Origin: Chloroflexota bacterium | GTDB lineage: Bacteria; Chloroflexota; Ktedonobacteria; Ktedonobacterales; JACDGC01 | Length of the DNA: 48,541 bases | NCBI GenBank assembly: GCA_021778805.1 | Contig: JAJYBV010000003.1 | Location: 1-48,541 of the forward strand | Direction: 5' to 3' | Program-made: the position numbers and the translations under genes | Notes under the pieces: model-generated | The model's database searches: none | Told to the model about the DNA's origin: nothing | What the model saw: the letters and a program-made list of their open reading frames with translations, nothing else | In this document: in pieces, positions 8,009 through 17,387 of the stretch | Layout of the letters: every line of letters begins with the position of its first letter | Position numbering within the stretch: the first letter of the stretch is position 1

Positions 8009-9190
8009 ATGGACACAGAATATATCAATATGAAAAAATCTTTGCTGATTGCATTGCTTTTCACACTGGGCGGCATATTCGCAATCTTATCAGTTTCCTT
8101 GGCGATGGCGCAGACCCTTGGCAATTTTGCCACATTACCGGCGCACCAAACCGGCGCGGCAATTTCACCGAAACCACAAACCAGAACGGCAGCTTCGCCG
8201 GATCCACAAATTCCGGTCACACTTCCGCCGGTACATGTCACAAATACGCCGCTTCCGGCTAATCAATCAGCAAATTTGCAGATCAACGGCTCGCATATTG
8301 TCAACAGCCTCGGCAAACAAGTCTTTTTAAAGGGGGTAGATATCTCTGCCGAATACCTTTGCGCGCCGGCAAGCAAGTTTAGTTTGCAGCAAATGCAAAA
8401 TGCGCAAACATGGAATATTAACGCAATAAAACTAACCATAAATCCGCAATTTTGGCTGGAAGGACATAATGCGCAAGGGTGCAGTTCCTCACACTATCAG
8501 CAAGCTATTGCGACAGCCATTTCAAACGCCAGGCGCTTGGGTTTATATGTGATTGCGGCGGCCTATGAATGGAGCGGATCTCCACAGGCCGGATTAAAAA
8601 TGGCGACGAAACTAACAAATCAATTTTGGCAAGCGTTTGCTCCTTTATATGCAAATGACACCGGAGTGCTGTTTGAAACATTCAACGAACCGCAAAATAT
8701 TACTCCGGATCAGTGGTTAAACGGAGACACTAGCCAAGGATATGTTGGCGAGCAGCAATTAGTGGATACCATCCGGCAAACCGGCGCAACAAATATCATC
8801 CTCATCGACGGCCCAACATGGAGCGGAAAAATTGGTTTGCTGCTGCCGCAATACGCAGTGAAAGGCAGCAATGTTGCCTACGCGGATCATATTTGGTCTA
8901 ACGGAAGCAACAGAAACCCAAGTAATTGGGCGGCCAATTGGGAGAACGCTGCCGCAACATATCCGATTGTTATCACAGAATTTGGCGATAACTCCCCAAG
9001 TTGTTCTTACACTTCGTGGCTGCAGCAAGTGATGCCGGTTATCGCGCAAAACACCGACGGGATGTTTGCGTGGGCCTTTAACAGTGATGGCGCAATGTGC
9101 GGCAGACCCGATTTAATCGATAAAAACGGCGCGGTCAGCGCATATGGACAGCCAATTTATCAGTTTTTTAAAAATTCGGGCAGCAATTAA
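8009..9190 (+). CDS. Secreted glycoside hydrolase family 5 (cellulase-like)
   Basis: 393 residues. The N-terminus is a signal peptide (MKKSLLIALLFTLGGIFAIL, from residue 8), then a Pro/Ala/Thr-rich linker (about 40-90) and a catalytic (beta/alpha)8 region starting LQINGSHIVNSLGKQVFLKGV. The two GH5 glutamates are visible: acid/base Glu227 in FETFNEP and nucleophile Glu324 in VITEFGD. The pattern (YADHIW, EWSG) is that of endoglucanase-like GH5 enzymes acting on beta-glucan or beta-mannan. Exact substrate cannot be told. Start could also be the ATG at 8030, which begins directly at the signal peptide; neither start has a good ribosome site. It converges on recX. Confidence 0.85.
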   Translation: MDTEYINMKKSLLIALLFTLGGIFAILSVSLAMAQTLGNFATLPAHQTGAAISPKPQTRTAASPDPQIPVTLPPVHVTNTPLPANQSANLQINGSHIVNSLGKQVFLKGVDISAEYLCAPASKFSLQQMQNAQTWNINAIKLTINPQFWLEGHNAQGCSSSHYQQAIATAISNARRLGLYVIAAAYEWSGSPQAGLKMATKLTNQFWQAFAPLYANDTGVLFETFNEPQNITPDQWLNGDTSQGYVGEQQLVDTIRQTGATNIILIDGPTWSGKIGLLLPQYAVKGSNVAYADHIWSNGSNRNPSNWAANWENAAATYPIVITEFGDNSPSCSYTSWLQQVMPVIAQNTDGMFAWAFNSDGAMCGRPDLIDKNGAVSAYGQPIYQFFKNSGSN

Positions 9191-9196
9191 AACACA

Positions 9197-9224
9197 TAGC
9201 GCTAGCAACAATTATTCAGCGCTA
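9197..9224. terminator. Possible bidirectional terminator between GH5 gene and recX
   Basis: TAGCGCT (9197-9203) and AGCGCTA (9218-9224) form a 7-bp stem with a 14-base A/T-rich loop in the narrow gap between the converging genes, overlapping the last codons of recX. There is no strong T run, so the assignment is weak. Confidence 0.3.
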
Positions 9225-9862
9225 AGTTCTTCCCATAACCTATCCAGCGCTTGCCGAATCACCGAAAAAGTAAACCCGCGGCGCTGCAGCGCGGCGCCAA
9301 CATGCGCATTAAACGCTTTGCGATCTTCCCCAAAGCGCCGCTTAGCCGTTCGCGAAGCGGAAGCGCCGGCATATACCGCGCGTTCAATTTCAGAGCCTTG
9401 CTGCGCCACTTCATCAATAATTTCTCGCGATATCCCTTTGCCTGCAAGTTCGTTGCGCAGCATCCGCGAACTGCGCGGCCGAAAGCGATCTCGCTGATCT
9501 ACCCAAAAAGCGGCAAATTCCTCATCATTCACATAGCCTGCCGTTACCAGCAGGTTCAGCGCAGATTCCACTTCATCAGCGGCGGGAGCAGGTTTGTTTT
9601 TGTGAGGTCGCAGCAACATTGTTTTCAACTCTTTGCGGCTCATCGGCCGCGCAGTCAACTTACGCAGCGCAGCGCGCTTCAACGCAATAACCCGCGCCGA
9701 ACGCTGCAGCAATAAGCTCTCTTCTTCGGTCAGTTCGCCGGACGCCGGCAAATTCAGCGAAATATATTCGGTGTAAGAGCACAGAATTTCATCACCGCCG
9801 CTTAAAGTCAGCGCAACTAATTCGGAGTCTGGGCCAACAGTGCGCACATCAATAATCTTCAT
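9212..9862 (-). CDS. recX: RecX-family recombination regulator
   Basis: 216 residues from the ATG at 9862 (a GTG at 9871 overlapping the tsaD stop is an alternative; AGAGTGA before the ATG favours the ATG). It is rich in Arg/Lys/Glu helices and has the three-helix RecX repeats: RPMSRKELKTML, VTAGYVNDEEFAAFWVDQR, RPRSSRMLRNELAGKGISREII and RRGFTFSVIRQALDRL. RecX proteins bind RecA filaments and restrain recombination and SOS activity. It lies 5 bases after tsaD, so the two are translationally linked; recA is not in the window. Confidence 0.87.
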   Translation of the reverse strand: MKIIDVRTVGPDSELVALTLSGGDEILCSYTEYISLNLPASGELTEEESLLLQRSARVIALKRAALRKLTARPMSRKELKTMLLRPHKNKPAPAADEVESALNLLVTAGYVNDEEFAAFWVDQRDRFRPRSSRMLRNELAGKGISREIIDEVAQQGSEIERAVYAGASASRTAKRRFGEDRKAFNAHVGAALQRRGFTFSVIRQALDRLWEELSAE

Positions 9863-9867
9863 TGAAA

Positions 9868-10941
9868 TCACTCTGCCGATGAGGCCGGCGAATACAGCGG
9901 CAACGCCAATTGCGGCGCAACATCCAGCGTTAAGGGTGAGGTTTCGCCGCGATGCAGATGAAAATACGCTGCGCCGGCAATCATTGCTGCGTTATCCGTA
10001 CACCATTCAACCGGAGGAAACCGCAATGTAGCGCCTATTTTCTGAAGCTCAGCCGCTAATTTTTGGCGCAAAGCAATGTTTGCGGCAACTCCCCCGGCTA
10101 ACAATACTGTAGACACATGAAATTCCCGTGCGGCGGCGACCGTTCTAGTCACCAAGGAATCTACAACAGAGTCTTGAAACGCAGCGGCGACATTTGCCGT
10201 ATCTAAAACTTGTCCTTCATCTTGCGCCGCTTGCGCCATTCGATTGACATGAGATTTTATGCCGCTAAAGCTAAAATCATATGGATTCCGCAATTTGGCG
10301 CGCGGTATCCGAATTTTGGCGGCTACGGCAGTGTTTGCCTGTTTGGCGGCGTTTTGAATCGACGGCCCGCCGGGATACCGTAACCCCAATATGCGCGCAA
10401 CTTTATCAAACGCCTCTCCTGCAGCGTCATCGCGGGTTTGTCCCAAAAGCTCATAGATACCGTGGTCGCGCACTATCATCAATTCGCTGTGCGCGCCGGA
10501 TACCAGCAGACATACTAAGGGAAATTGCGGCGCGGCGTCTTCCTTGTTGGTAGATTGCCCGTTTTCCGGAGTGGTCAGCAGCCAATTCGCATAAATATGC
10601 GCCTCCAGATGATTTATACCCAAAAAAGGATTACGCGAGGCAAACGCTATAGTTTTAGCCGCCGTTAAACCAATCAGCAACGGGCCGGCCAGCCCCGGAC
10701 CATAAGAAGCCGCAACCGCGTCAATATCTTCCCAGCGGCAGCCGGCTTTTTGCAGCGCAGTTTCCAGCGCCGGCGCAATTGCCGCTAACTGCTGACGGGC
10801 CGCTACTTCGGGCACAACGCCGCCATACCGCGCATGCAGATCTGCCTGCGACGCCAAAGCGTTCGACAGCACATAGCGACCGTCGCGCACTATCGAAGCT
10901 CCGGTTTCATCGCAAGAACTTTCAATTCCCAATACAAGCAT
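9868..10941 (-). CDS. tsaD: tRNA N6-threonylcarbamoyladenosine biosynthesis protein TsaD
   Basis: 357 residues, normal for the family. It starts MLVLGIESSCDETGASIV, has the metal-binding pair in NHLEAH (His111, His115), the FSGIKSHV segment and the nucleotide-binding LLAGGVAANIALR, and ends with CTDNAAMIAGAAY. TsaD transfers the threonylcarbamoyl group to A37 of ANN-reading tRNAs in the cytoplasm, with TsaB/TsaE as partners (not seen here). A GGAAG site precedes the ATG. recX follows with almost no gap. Confidence 0.95.
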   Translation of the reverse strand: MLVLGIESSCDETGASIVRDGRYVLSNALASQADLHARYGGVVPEVAARQQLAAIAPALETALQKAGCRWEDIDAVAASYGPGLAGPLLIGLTAAKTIAFASRNPFLGINHLEAHIYANWLLTTPENGQSTNKEDAAPQFPLVCLLVSGAHSELMIVRDHGIYELLGQTRDDAAGEAFDKVARILGLRYPGGPSIQNAAKQANTAVAAKIRIPRAKLRNPYDFSFSGIKSHVNRMAQAAQDEGQVLDTANVAAAFQDSVVDSLVTRTVAAAREFHVSTVLLAGGVAANIALRQKLAAELQKIGATLRFPPVEWCTDNAAMIAGAAYFHLHRGETSPLTLDVAPQLALPLYSPASSAE

Positions 10942-11056
10942 TCACATCATCTTCCAAATTCATTTTTCGCGATATTGCGCGCTTTCTCTGTATTTTACGA
11001 TCTTTCTCTGCAATTTCTCCGCAAACCCGAAGGAATTTTAGCGCAAACAGCGCGCA

Positions 11057-12091
11057 TTAATCACCACGCGGCGCTTTATGCTTTTCAATTTTACGCTGCG
11101 ACCACGAGCTAAGCATCGAAACATAATGCGCACGCTCAAACGCCGATGGGTCGGCAACCGAAGATTGCGACATACATCCGCACATTTGATCTACTGAAGA
11201 ATATTCATGCTCAGTCATCCAATCCAGCATGGATGAAATGGTTGCGGTAATATGCGGTGGGCCATTTTGCAGCACCGCAGATGTCATCATGACAACTTTC
11301 GCGCCGGCCATCAGCCCTTTAAGGACATCTTGCGCGGTATGCGCGCCGCCGGTCAGCGCAAAATCCACAGGGATCTGCCGGCTGAGAATGGCAATCCACC
11401 GAAGCGGGAGCCGCATTTCAGAGGAATTGCTCAGCTCAATTTTTGAAATTACCTCCAGTTCCTCTATATCAAAATCCGGTTGGTAAAACCGGTTAAACAA
11501 CGCCGCGCCTTTTGCGCCGGATTGTTTCAGGCGATGTATAAAATTACCTAAGGATGTATAAAACGGGCTAAGTTTCACAGAGACTGGTATGGAAACGGCG
11601 GAACACACCGATTGAACCAATTCAATATATTGCTGTTCCACATCCGCGGCAGAGCGGAACGGATCGCCGGCAACGTTGTAAACATTAATTTCCAGCGCGT
11701 CGGCTCCGGCTTCTTCAATCCACTTTGCGTACTGAATCCACCCGCCACCGGTGGCGCCGTTCAGGCTGCCGATAACGGGGATATCCAGCGCGTGTTTTAA
11801 CCGCTCCACATGCCGCAAATACGATTCCGGGCCAATATTATAGTTTTGCAGATCCGGAAAATAAGTAAGAGATTCGGCAAATGAATGCGCGCCATGTTCC
11901 ATAAAATAATCTAGGTCAATACTATCCCGTATAATCTGTTCTTCAAACAGCGAATACATTACTATAGCCGCGGCTCCGGCGTCTTGAATTTGTTTAGCGG
12001 CGTCGACAGATTTCACGAGCGGTGAAGCCGAAGCCACTAAAGGATTGCGCAGCCGCATTCCAAGATATGTTGTAGAAATATCCGGCAACAT
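11057..12091 (-). CDS. Dihydroorotate dehydrogenase-like flavoprotein behind nifJ
   Basis: 344 residues from the ATG at 12091, selected because AAAGAGG lies 8 bases upstream; a further upstream Met would overlap nifJ. It has a TIM-barrel FMN-binding pattern: LRNPLVASASPLVKS at the start, IPVIGSLNGATGGGWI, ALEINVYNV, IPVSVKLSPF and DFALTGGAHTAQD near the phosphate site. The nifJ-linked group differs from pyrimidine PyrD and no other pyr genes are near. It begins 19 bases after the nifJ stop, so both are one operon. A redox partner role for pyruvate oxidation is an inference from this repeated neighbourhood. Confidence 0.85.
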   Translation of the reverse strand: MLPDISTTYLGMRLRNPLVASASPLVKSVDAAKQIQDAGAAAIVMYSLFEEQIIRDSIDLDYFMEHGAHSFAESLTYFPDLQNYNIGPESYLRHVERLKHALDIPVIGSLNGATGGGWIQYAKWIEEAGADALEINVYNVAGDPFRSAADVEQQYIELVQSVCSAVSIPVSVKLSPFYTSLGNFIHRLKQSGAKGAALFNRFYQPDFDIEELEVISKIELSNSSEMRLPLRWIAILSRQIPVDFALTGGAHTAQDVLKGLMAGAKVVMMTSAVLQNGPPHITATISSMLDWMTEHEYSSVDQMCGCMSQSSVADPSAFERAHYVSMLSSWSQRKIEKHKAPRGD

Positions 12092-12110
12092 TGGCGAACC
12101 TCTTTCAGAA

Positions 12111-15100
12111 TTATTCTTGTACATGCGCAGGAAGAATAGGCTGTTCCTGCGAAAACTGGCTCATTTCTGTATAGCGGCGTTTAGCGTCGTCATCGGCTTT
12201 GTTCAGCATGATTTCGCTGCGCTGCTCATCCATTTGCGCCAATATTTTAAATCGGGTTTCACGCAGCGCATAGGTTGCAAAATCAGTGGTCGGTGGTTTA
12301 CTATCCAAAACCAGCGGATTTTTCCCCTGCGCCAGCAAACTTGGGTTATAGCGATATAACGGCCAGTGGCCGGTTTGCACCAGCAATTTCTGCTGTTCCA
12401 AACCTTTTTCCATGTCGATGCCATGCGCTATGCAGTGGCTATACGCAACGATCAGCGACGGCCCGTCATACGCTTCAGCTTCAACCATTGCGTGCAATGT
12501 TTGGGAGTCGTTAGCGCCCATAGCAACATTGGCCACATACACATTGCCATACGACATTGCCAGCAAGCCAAGATCTTTTTTAGCGGTGTTTTTGCCTTTT
12601 GCGGCAAATTTTGCAACAGCGCCGCGCGGCGTAGATTTAGAGGCTTGCCCGCCGGTGTTTGAATATCCTTCGGTATCCAACACCAACACGTTTACATTAA
12701 AACCCGAAGCCAGCACATGGTCTAAACCGCCGTAACCGATATCATAAGCCCAGCCATCTCCGCCGATTATCCACACACTGCGTTTTTCCAGCGCTTCGGC
12801 GGCGACTAGCATTTCGCGAACCAGCTCTACGGTTTCCGCGTTATACTCCAGCATGTTCTGCTCCGCCAATCGCTCGCGCAGCAGCTGCACACGGCCGCGT
12901 TGACGCAAAATACCTTCTTCATTTGCTTGCTCTGCATGCAGCAAATCAGCGGATAACTGTGGATCTACTAATCCGCGCGCTGTTAGTTTTTGCAGCAATT
13001 CCTGCGCATATTCACGCATTTTATCTAATGTTAAGCGCATGCCCAAACCAAATTCGGCGTTATCTTCAAATAACGAATTTGACCACGCCGGCCCATATCC
13101 GGCTTTATTTGCGCTCCATGGTGTTGTGGGCAGATTGCCGCCATAAATTGAAGAACATCCGGTAGCGTTGGCGACAATTGTGCGTTCACCAAATAATTGC
13201 GTAACCAGTTTAATATAGGGCGTTTCGCCGCAGCCAACGCACGCGCCGGAAAATTCAAATAGCGGCTCCAGCAGCTGCGCTTCTTTTATAACACGCGGAG
13301 AAATTTTTGTGCGATCTATTTCCGGCAGATTCAAGAAATAATCCCACTTAACTTTTTCGCGTTCAAGAATTGGCGGCTGCGGAACCATATTAATAGCTTT
13401 ATGGCCAGCGTGGCTCTTATCTTTTACCGGGCAGGCTTCAACACATAAACTGCATCCGGTGCAGTCTTCCGGTGAAACTTGCAGCACATAGCGGGAATTC
13501 GGAAACTCCTTAAATTGCGCCAGCAAAGAATGAAAATCTTCCGGAGCCGGCTGCTGCTTTAACACGCTTTCGGGCACAACTTTTGTGCGGATTACAGCGT
13601 GCGGGCAAACCATGGCGCATTTGCCGCATTGAATGCAGATAGAGGCATCCCATTCCGGAATATCCAAGGCAATGTTGCGCTTCTCATATTTAGAAGTGCC
13701 AACCGGATAGGTTCCGTCAAACGGCAACGCGCTAACCGGCAAATCATCACCTTGCATATCCAGCATAGCGCCGATAGTATTTTGCACGAATTCCGGCGCC
13801 ACACCGGAAATAATCGGCCTGCGGAAAAATTGCGGCGCATTGTCAGACTCTACGGAGGGGATTGCAACTTCGTGCAGATGGTCTAGCGCGGCGTCTACCG
13901 CGGCAAAATTCCGCTGCACCACAGCTTCGCCACGCTTGCGATATGTTTTTTCAATGCTATGTTTAATGGCGTCGATAGCTTCAGCTTTCGGGAGCACATT
14001 GCTGATTGCAAAAAAACACGTTTGCATAATGGTATTTACACGGCCGCCCATACCAACATCTCGGGCTACTGTTGTAGCGTCAATAACATATAATTGCAAA
14101 TGTTTTTGGCGAATAGTCTGGCGAATCTCTACAGGTAAACGGCTCCAAACTTCATTTGGGCCATATGGGCTATTCAGCAAAAATACCGCTCCATCCGCAG
14201 CTTGCTTCAGGGTATCGAACCGATTCAGCAGCGAAAATTGGTGACAGGCCATAAATTGCGCTTGCTCGATAAGGTACGGTGCATGAATGGGGTCTGGGCC
14301 AAAACGCAAATGCGAAATAGTTACTGTGCCGGCTTTTTTAGAGTCATACACAAAATATCCCTGCGCATAGTTATTTGTTTCTTCACCAATAATTTTTATT
14401 GAGTTTTTATTGGCGCCCACAGTGCCATCTGAGCCAAGCCCCCAGAACACACAGCGCACCACGTTTTCAGGCTCAATTGAAAACGCGGGATCATATTTCA
14501 GGCTAAGGTGGGTAACGTCATCATCAATACCAACGGTAAAACGCGGTTTGGGGCGCGGCGCATTCAGTTCCTGGAAAATTGCCGCAGCCATTGCCGGAGT
14601 AAATTCTTTTGAAGATAAGCCAAAGCGGCCACCGATGATCAGCGGCATTTGCGCAAAGGGCGCAGCGCCATTGGCAACCCCTTCAGAAATTGCGGCGATA
14701 ACATCCAAGAACAGCGGCTCACCTTCGCTGCCAGGCTCTTTAGTGCGGTCTAATACAGCAATGCGCTTTACAGTAGACGGCAGCGCGCGCAGCAGATATT
14801 CAGCGGGGAAGGGGCGATACAGCCGCAAATTAAGAACGCCGACTTTTTCCTGCGTATGGCTGTTCAAATATTTTACCGTTTCGCCAACCGTTACGGCGCC
14901 AGACCCCATAACAACCACAACATGTTCTGCGTCGGGCGCGCCAAAATAATCAGCCAGATGATAAACTCTGCCGGTTACCTCGGCAAAAGCGTCCATAGCT
15001 TTTTGAGTAATTTCCGGCGCTTGCTGATAATATTTATTCACTGATTCACGCGCTTGGAAATATACATCGGGATTTTGGGCCGAACCGCGCAATACCGGGT

Positions 15101-15734
15101 GATCCGGTGACAGAGCGCGCATGCGGTGCGCGCGCACATAATCCATATTCATCAATGCGCGCATTTCTTCTATTGAAAGCTGGTGGATTTTATTAATTTC
15201 GTGAGATGTGCGGAATCCGTCAAAAAAATGCATAAACGGAATGCGAGACTGCAATGTGGCCATGTGCGCCACCATCGCCATATCTTGCGCTTCTTGCGGC
15301 GAACACGAGGCAAGCATCGCAACGCCGGTGCTGCGCGCCGCCATCACATCGGAATGGTCCCCGAAAATCGACAGCGCCTGTGTGGCAATGGAGCGCGCGG
15401 CTATATGAAACACTGCGGGAGTCATTTCGCCGGCAATTTTATAAAGATTCGGAATCATCAGCAGCAAACCTTGCGACGCAGTAAAGGTAGAGCACATAGC
15501 GCCGGTTTGCAGTGCGCCATGCAACGCGCCGGCTGCGCCTCCCTCGGATTGCATTTCAACAACAACCGGTGTGGTATCCCATAGATTTTTTTGATTCAGC
15601 GCCGACATTGCGTCGGCCATTTCGCCCATAGGCGTAGAGGGAGTAATTGGATAAATAGCCATGACATCGCTCAGCATGTAGGCGACGCGACCAGCCGCTT
15701 CATTGCCATCAACGGTAACCCATTTCTGACCCAT
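12111..15734 (-). CDS. nifJ: Pyruvate:ferredoxin (flavodoxin) oxidoreductase, single-chain
   Basis: About 1207 residues. The N-terminal domain begins MGQKWVTVDGNEAAGRVAYM and carries IYPITPSTPMGEMAD. Two 4Fe-4S motifs are visible, CIQCGKCAMVCP (near residue 700) and CTGCSLCVEACPVK (near 757). A proximal cluster Cys pair lies in GACVGCGETPY, and the thiamine diphosphate motif is GDGWAYDIGYGGLDHV with DTEGYSNTGGQASK (near 990). It oxidises pyruvate to acetyl-CoA and CO2, reducing ferredoxin or flavodoxin, in the cytoplasm. The start at 15734 matches family N-termini and has GAGG upstream; an ATG six codons earlier is possible. It leads the two-gene operon with the flavoprotein gene downstream. 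Confidence 0.95.
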   Translation of the reverse strand: MGQKWVTVDGNEAAGRVAYMLSDVMAIYPITPSTPMGEMADAMSALNQKNLWDTTPVVVEMQSEGGAAGALHGALQTGAMCSTFTASQGLLLMIPNLYKIAGEMTPAVFHIAARSIATQALSIFGDHSDVMAARSTGVAMLASCSPQEAQDMAMVAHMATLQSRIPFMHFFDGFRTSHEINKIHQLSIEEMRALMNMDYVRAHRMRALSPDHPVLRGSAQNPDVYFQARESVNKYYQQAPEITQKAMDAFAEVTGRVYHLADYFGAPDAEHVVVVMGSGAVTVGETVKYLNSHTQEKVGVLNLRLYRPFPAEYLLRALPSTVKRIAVLDRTKEPGSEGEPLFLDVIAAISEGVANGAAPFAQMPLIIGGRFGLSSKEFTPAMAAAIFQELNAPRPKPRFTVGIDDDVTHLSLKYDPAFSIEPENVVRCVFWGLGSDGTVGANKNSIKIIGEETNNYAQGYFVYDSKKAGTVTISHLRFGPDPIHAPYLIEQAQFMACHQFSLLNRFDTLKQAADGAVFLLNSPYGPNEVWSRLPVEIRQTIRQKHLQLYVIDATTVARDVGMGGRVNTIMQTCFFAISNVLPKAEAIDAIKHSIEKTYRKRGEAVVQRNFAAVDAALDHLHEVAIPSVESDNAPQFFRRPIISGVAPEFVQNTIGAMLDMQGDDLPVSALPFDGTYPVGTSKYEKRNIALDIPEWDASICIQCGKCAMVCPHAVIRTKVVPESVLKQQPAPEDFHSLLAQFKEFPNSRYVLQVSPEDCTGCSLCVEACPVKDKSHAGHKAINMVPQPPILEREKVKWDYFLNLPEIDRTKISPRVIKEAQLLEPLFEFSGACVGCGETPYIKLVTQLFGERTIVANATGCSSIYGGNLPTTPWSANKAGYGPAWSNSLFEDNAEFGLGMRLTLDKMREYAQELLQKLTARGLVDPQLSADLLHAEQANEEGILRQRGRVQLLRERLAEQNMLEYNAETVELVREMLVAAEALEKRSVWIIGGDGWAYDIGYGGLDHVLASGFNVNVLVLDTEGYSNTGGQASKSTPRGAVAKFAAKGKNTAKKDLGLLAMSYGNVYVANVAMGANDSQTLHAMVEAEAYDGPSLIVAYSHCIAHGIDMEKGLEQQKLLVQTGHWPLYRYNPSLLAQGKNPLVLDSKPPTTDFATYALRETRFKILAQMDEQRSEIMLNKADDDAKRRYTEMSQFSQEQPILPAHVQE

Positions 15735-15965
15735 AGTGTTTTGAAACCTCATAAATATATCGATAGAATTTGCTCACATATGTTTTGAGCGAAAAAAGAG
15801 GCTACGGAAACCCTGAACGTCGAAAACAGCCGGCGATGAGAGCGCTCTGAATCCTGCGCGCCGTTGCGCCATGAGCGAATTCAAATAATTACTTTTATTT
15901 GAACCAGCCATAGTCCATTTTTTAAGTATAAACAGACGAAATCACATTTGTATCACATAACATTC

Positions 15966-17024
15966 TTAGACTATCACATTTTGCGGGACAACGGATATTC
16001 TTGCCGCTTGTTTTTCCCGATGAGACAAATATGTCAATACAAGTATATACACAGCCGCAACAAGCAATTCGCCATGCGTAGGTTTGGCGCCAATATGTCC
16101 GATAAACTCAATAATCGGGGCAATAATAAAAAGAAATAACCCCAAAAAGCCATAGCTCAGCGCTAAAATTTGGCGGTTGCCCCACCCTTCGGCGCTGCTC
16201 CAGCGCCATATAAGCGCCGCCATGCAACTATATATACAAGCAGTGATAATTATAGCCACCAAAGCAGGTATCCGCGGCTGAAAAAATCCACCGCTTACAA
16301 TTTCAAACAGCGAACCAAAAAAGCCAAACAGCCGCAGCAGCCAAAGCTTTGGCGGTTTCACCGGCCTGATTTTGCGGGATCCGCGTGGTTTTTGCAGCCC
16401 TAAGACTATGAAAAGCACACACAGCGCCAATATAGCCAAATACTGCCAAAACGGCGGCGACGAATAACCGACCCCTCGATACAATATAAAACCGAAGAGC
16501 GCTAAACTAATAGCCGAGTCGATTCCAAACACAATTGCAATAGCAATAATACCGCGTTTACTTAGCCAAGGGCGCGACGCAAATTGCGGAAAAATCATCT
16601 CAGCTAAAAAGATTGGAATACTGATGCTGATAACTGCATGAAAAAATGTTAAATTCTCGCCCCAAAGCCAATTGATGCCCCAAAAATCACCATATTGTTT
16701 CAGATAAAGCACATCGGGCCAATGCGTGTTAAACCAAGTGTTGTTGATGAGCGCTTCTTCAAATATCCCATATGCGGCGCCTAACAGCAAAATAGAGCGC
16801 CGGCCCAATCCTAATCTGTAAACAGTTTCGCGAATAAGCAATGCTCCAAAACCATAAAACGCTATTTGAAACACTGCCACGTAGGGGATAAGAAACAATA
16901 AAATCGGTGTTGAAGAGCTAAGAACTTCAGCGGTTAAAGGGGAGAGAATCGCCAGCAACAAAATAGCCTTCCGGGTTTTTTGAGTTTTTTGCGCGGATAA
17001 TTCCATAACTTTCTCGGATGCCAT
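15966..17024 (-). CDS. Multi-pass membrane protein of unknown function
   Basis: 352 residues from the ATG at 17024, which has an excellent AGGAGGTC site six bases upstream. After a charged N-terminus there are about nine hydrophobic segments, for example ILLLAILSPLTAEVL, VAVFQIAFYGFGALL, ISIPIFLAEMIFP and ILALSYGFLGLFLFIIAP. A conserved-looking YGIFEEALINNTWFN lies near residue 90. The Glu-Glu pair recalls CPBP-type intramembrane proteases, but the EExxxR spacing is not met, so I do not assign that family. It ends about 230 bases before nifJ starts, and no functional partner is evident. Confidence 0.75.
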   Translation of the reverse strand: MASEKVMELSAQKTQKTRKAILLLAILSPLTAEVLSSSTPILLFLIPYVAVFQIAFYGFGALLIRETVYRLGLGRRSILLLGAAYGIFEEALINNTWFNTHWPDVLYLKQYGDFWGINWLWGENLTFFHAVISISIPIFLAEMIFPQFASRPWLSKRGIIAIAIVFGIDSAISLALFGFILYRGVGYSSPPFWQYLAILALCVLFIVLGLQKPRGSRKIRPVKPPKLWLLRLFGFFGSLFEIVSGGFFQPRIPALVAIIITACIYSCMAALIWRWSSAEGWGNRQILALSYGFLGLFLFIIAPIIEFIGHIGAKPTHGELLVAAVYILVLTYLSHREKQAARISVVPQNVIV

Positions 17025-17151
17025 TGTTTGACCTCCTAATATTTGTTTTGCGTCACGCAAAGGGTATTTTGCCGGTTATTCAATCAGCTGCTGCAGAATA
17101 CGCCAATGACTCTTTACCCGCATTGCGCAAAATTTTCAAAATAAATGTAAG

Positions 17152-17370
17152 CTATATCACGTGTTTTTCTGCCAGCATATGTAAATCCGGGGCGCAGATA
17201 GTCAGGGCAAATTGTCTGCTGCGAAGATGCTGCAATTTACTTAATAGGTGGTCTTTTTCCGGGTTGTCTTTCATGTGATCGACTTGGGATTGCAGCGCTG
17301 CAATGCGCATACGAAGTGTTTCCGCTTGCACATGCATGCGTAAATCCCAGCGGCTGTATGTTTGCGGCAT
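17152..17370 (-). CDS. Small hypothetical protein downstream of ricT
   Basis: 72 residues, highly helical and charged, with a coiled-coil-like middle (AETLRMRIAALQSQVDHMKD). It begins 17 bases after the ricT stop on the same strand with AAGGAG about 13 bases before the ATG. I recognise no family. The close spacing suggests the last gene of the ANTAR-regulator/ricT operon; being short, it could still be a chance ORF. Confidence 0.5.
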   Translation of the reverse strand: MPQTYSRWDLRMHVQAETLRMRIAALQSQVDHMKDNPEKDHLLSKLQHLRSRQFALTICAPDLHMLAEKHVI

Positions 17371-17387
17371 AGGAAAAGCGCATCTCC

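Noticed and set aside
15940-15978. Three TCACA words resembling CRP half-sites upstream of nifJ
   Set aside because: They are direct repeats, not the inverted TGTGA-N6-TCACA arrangement, and one lies within the end of the neighbouring gene.
16740-16800. CPBP-type protease assignment for the multi-pass membrane protein
   Set aside because: Only a Glu-Glu pair is present; the EExxxR, FxxxH and HxxxB pattern of the family could not be found.
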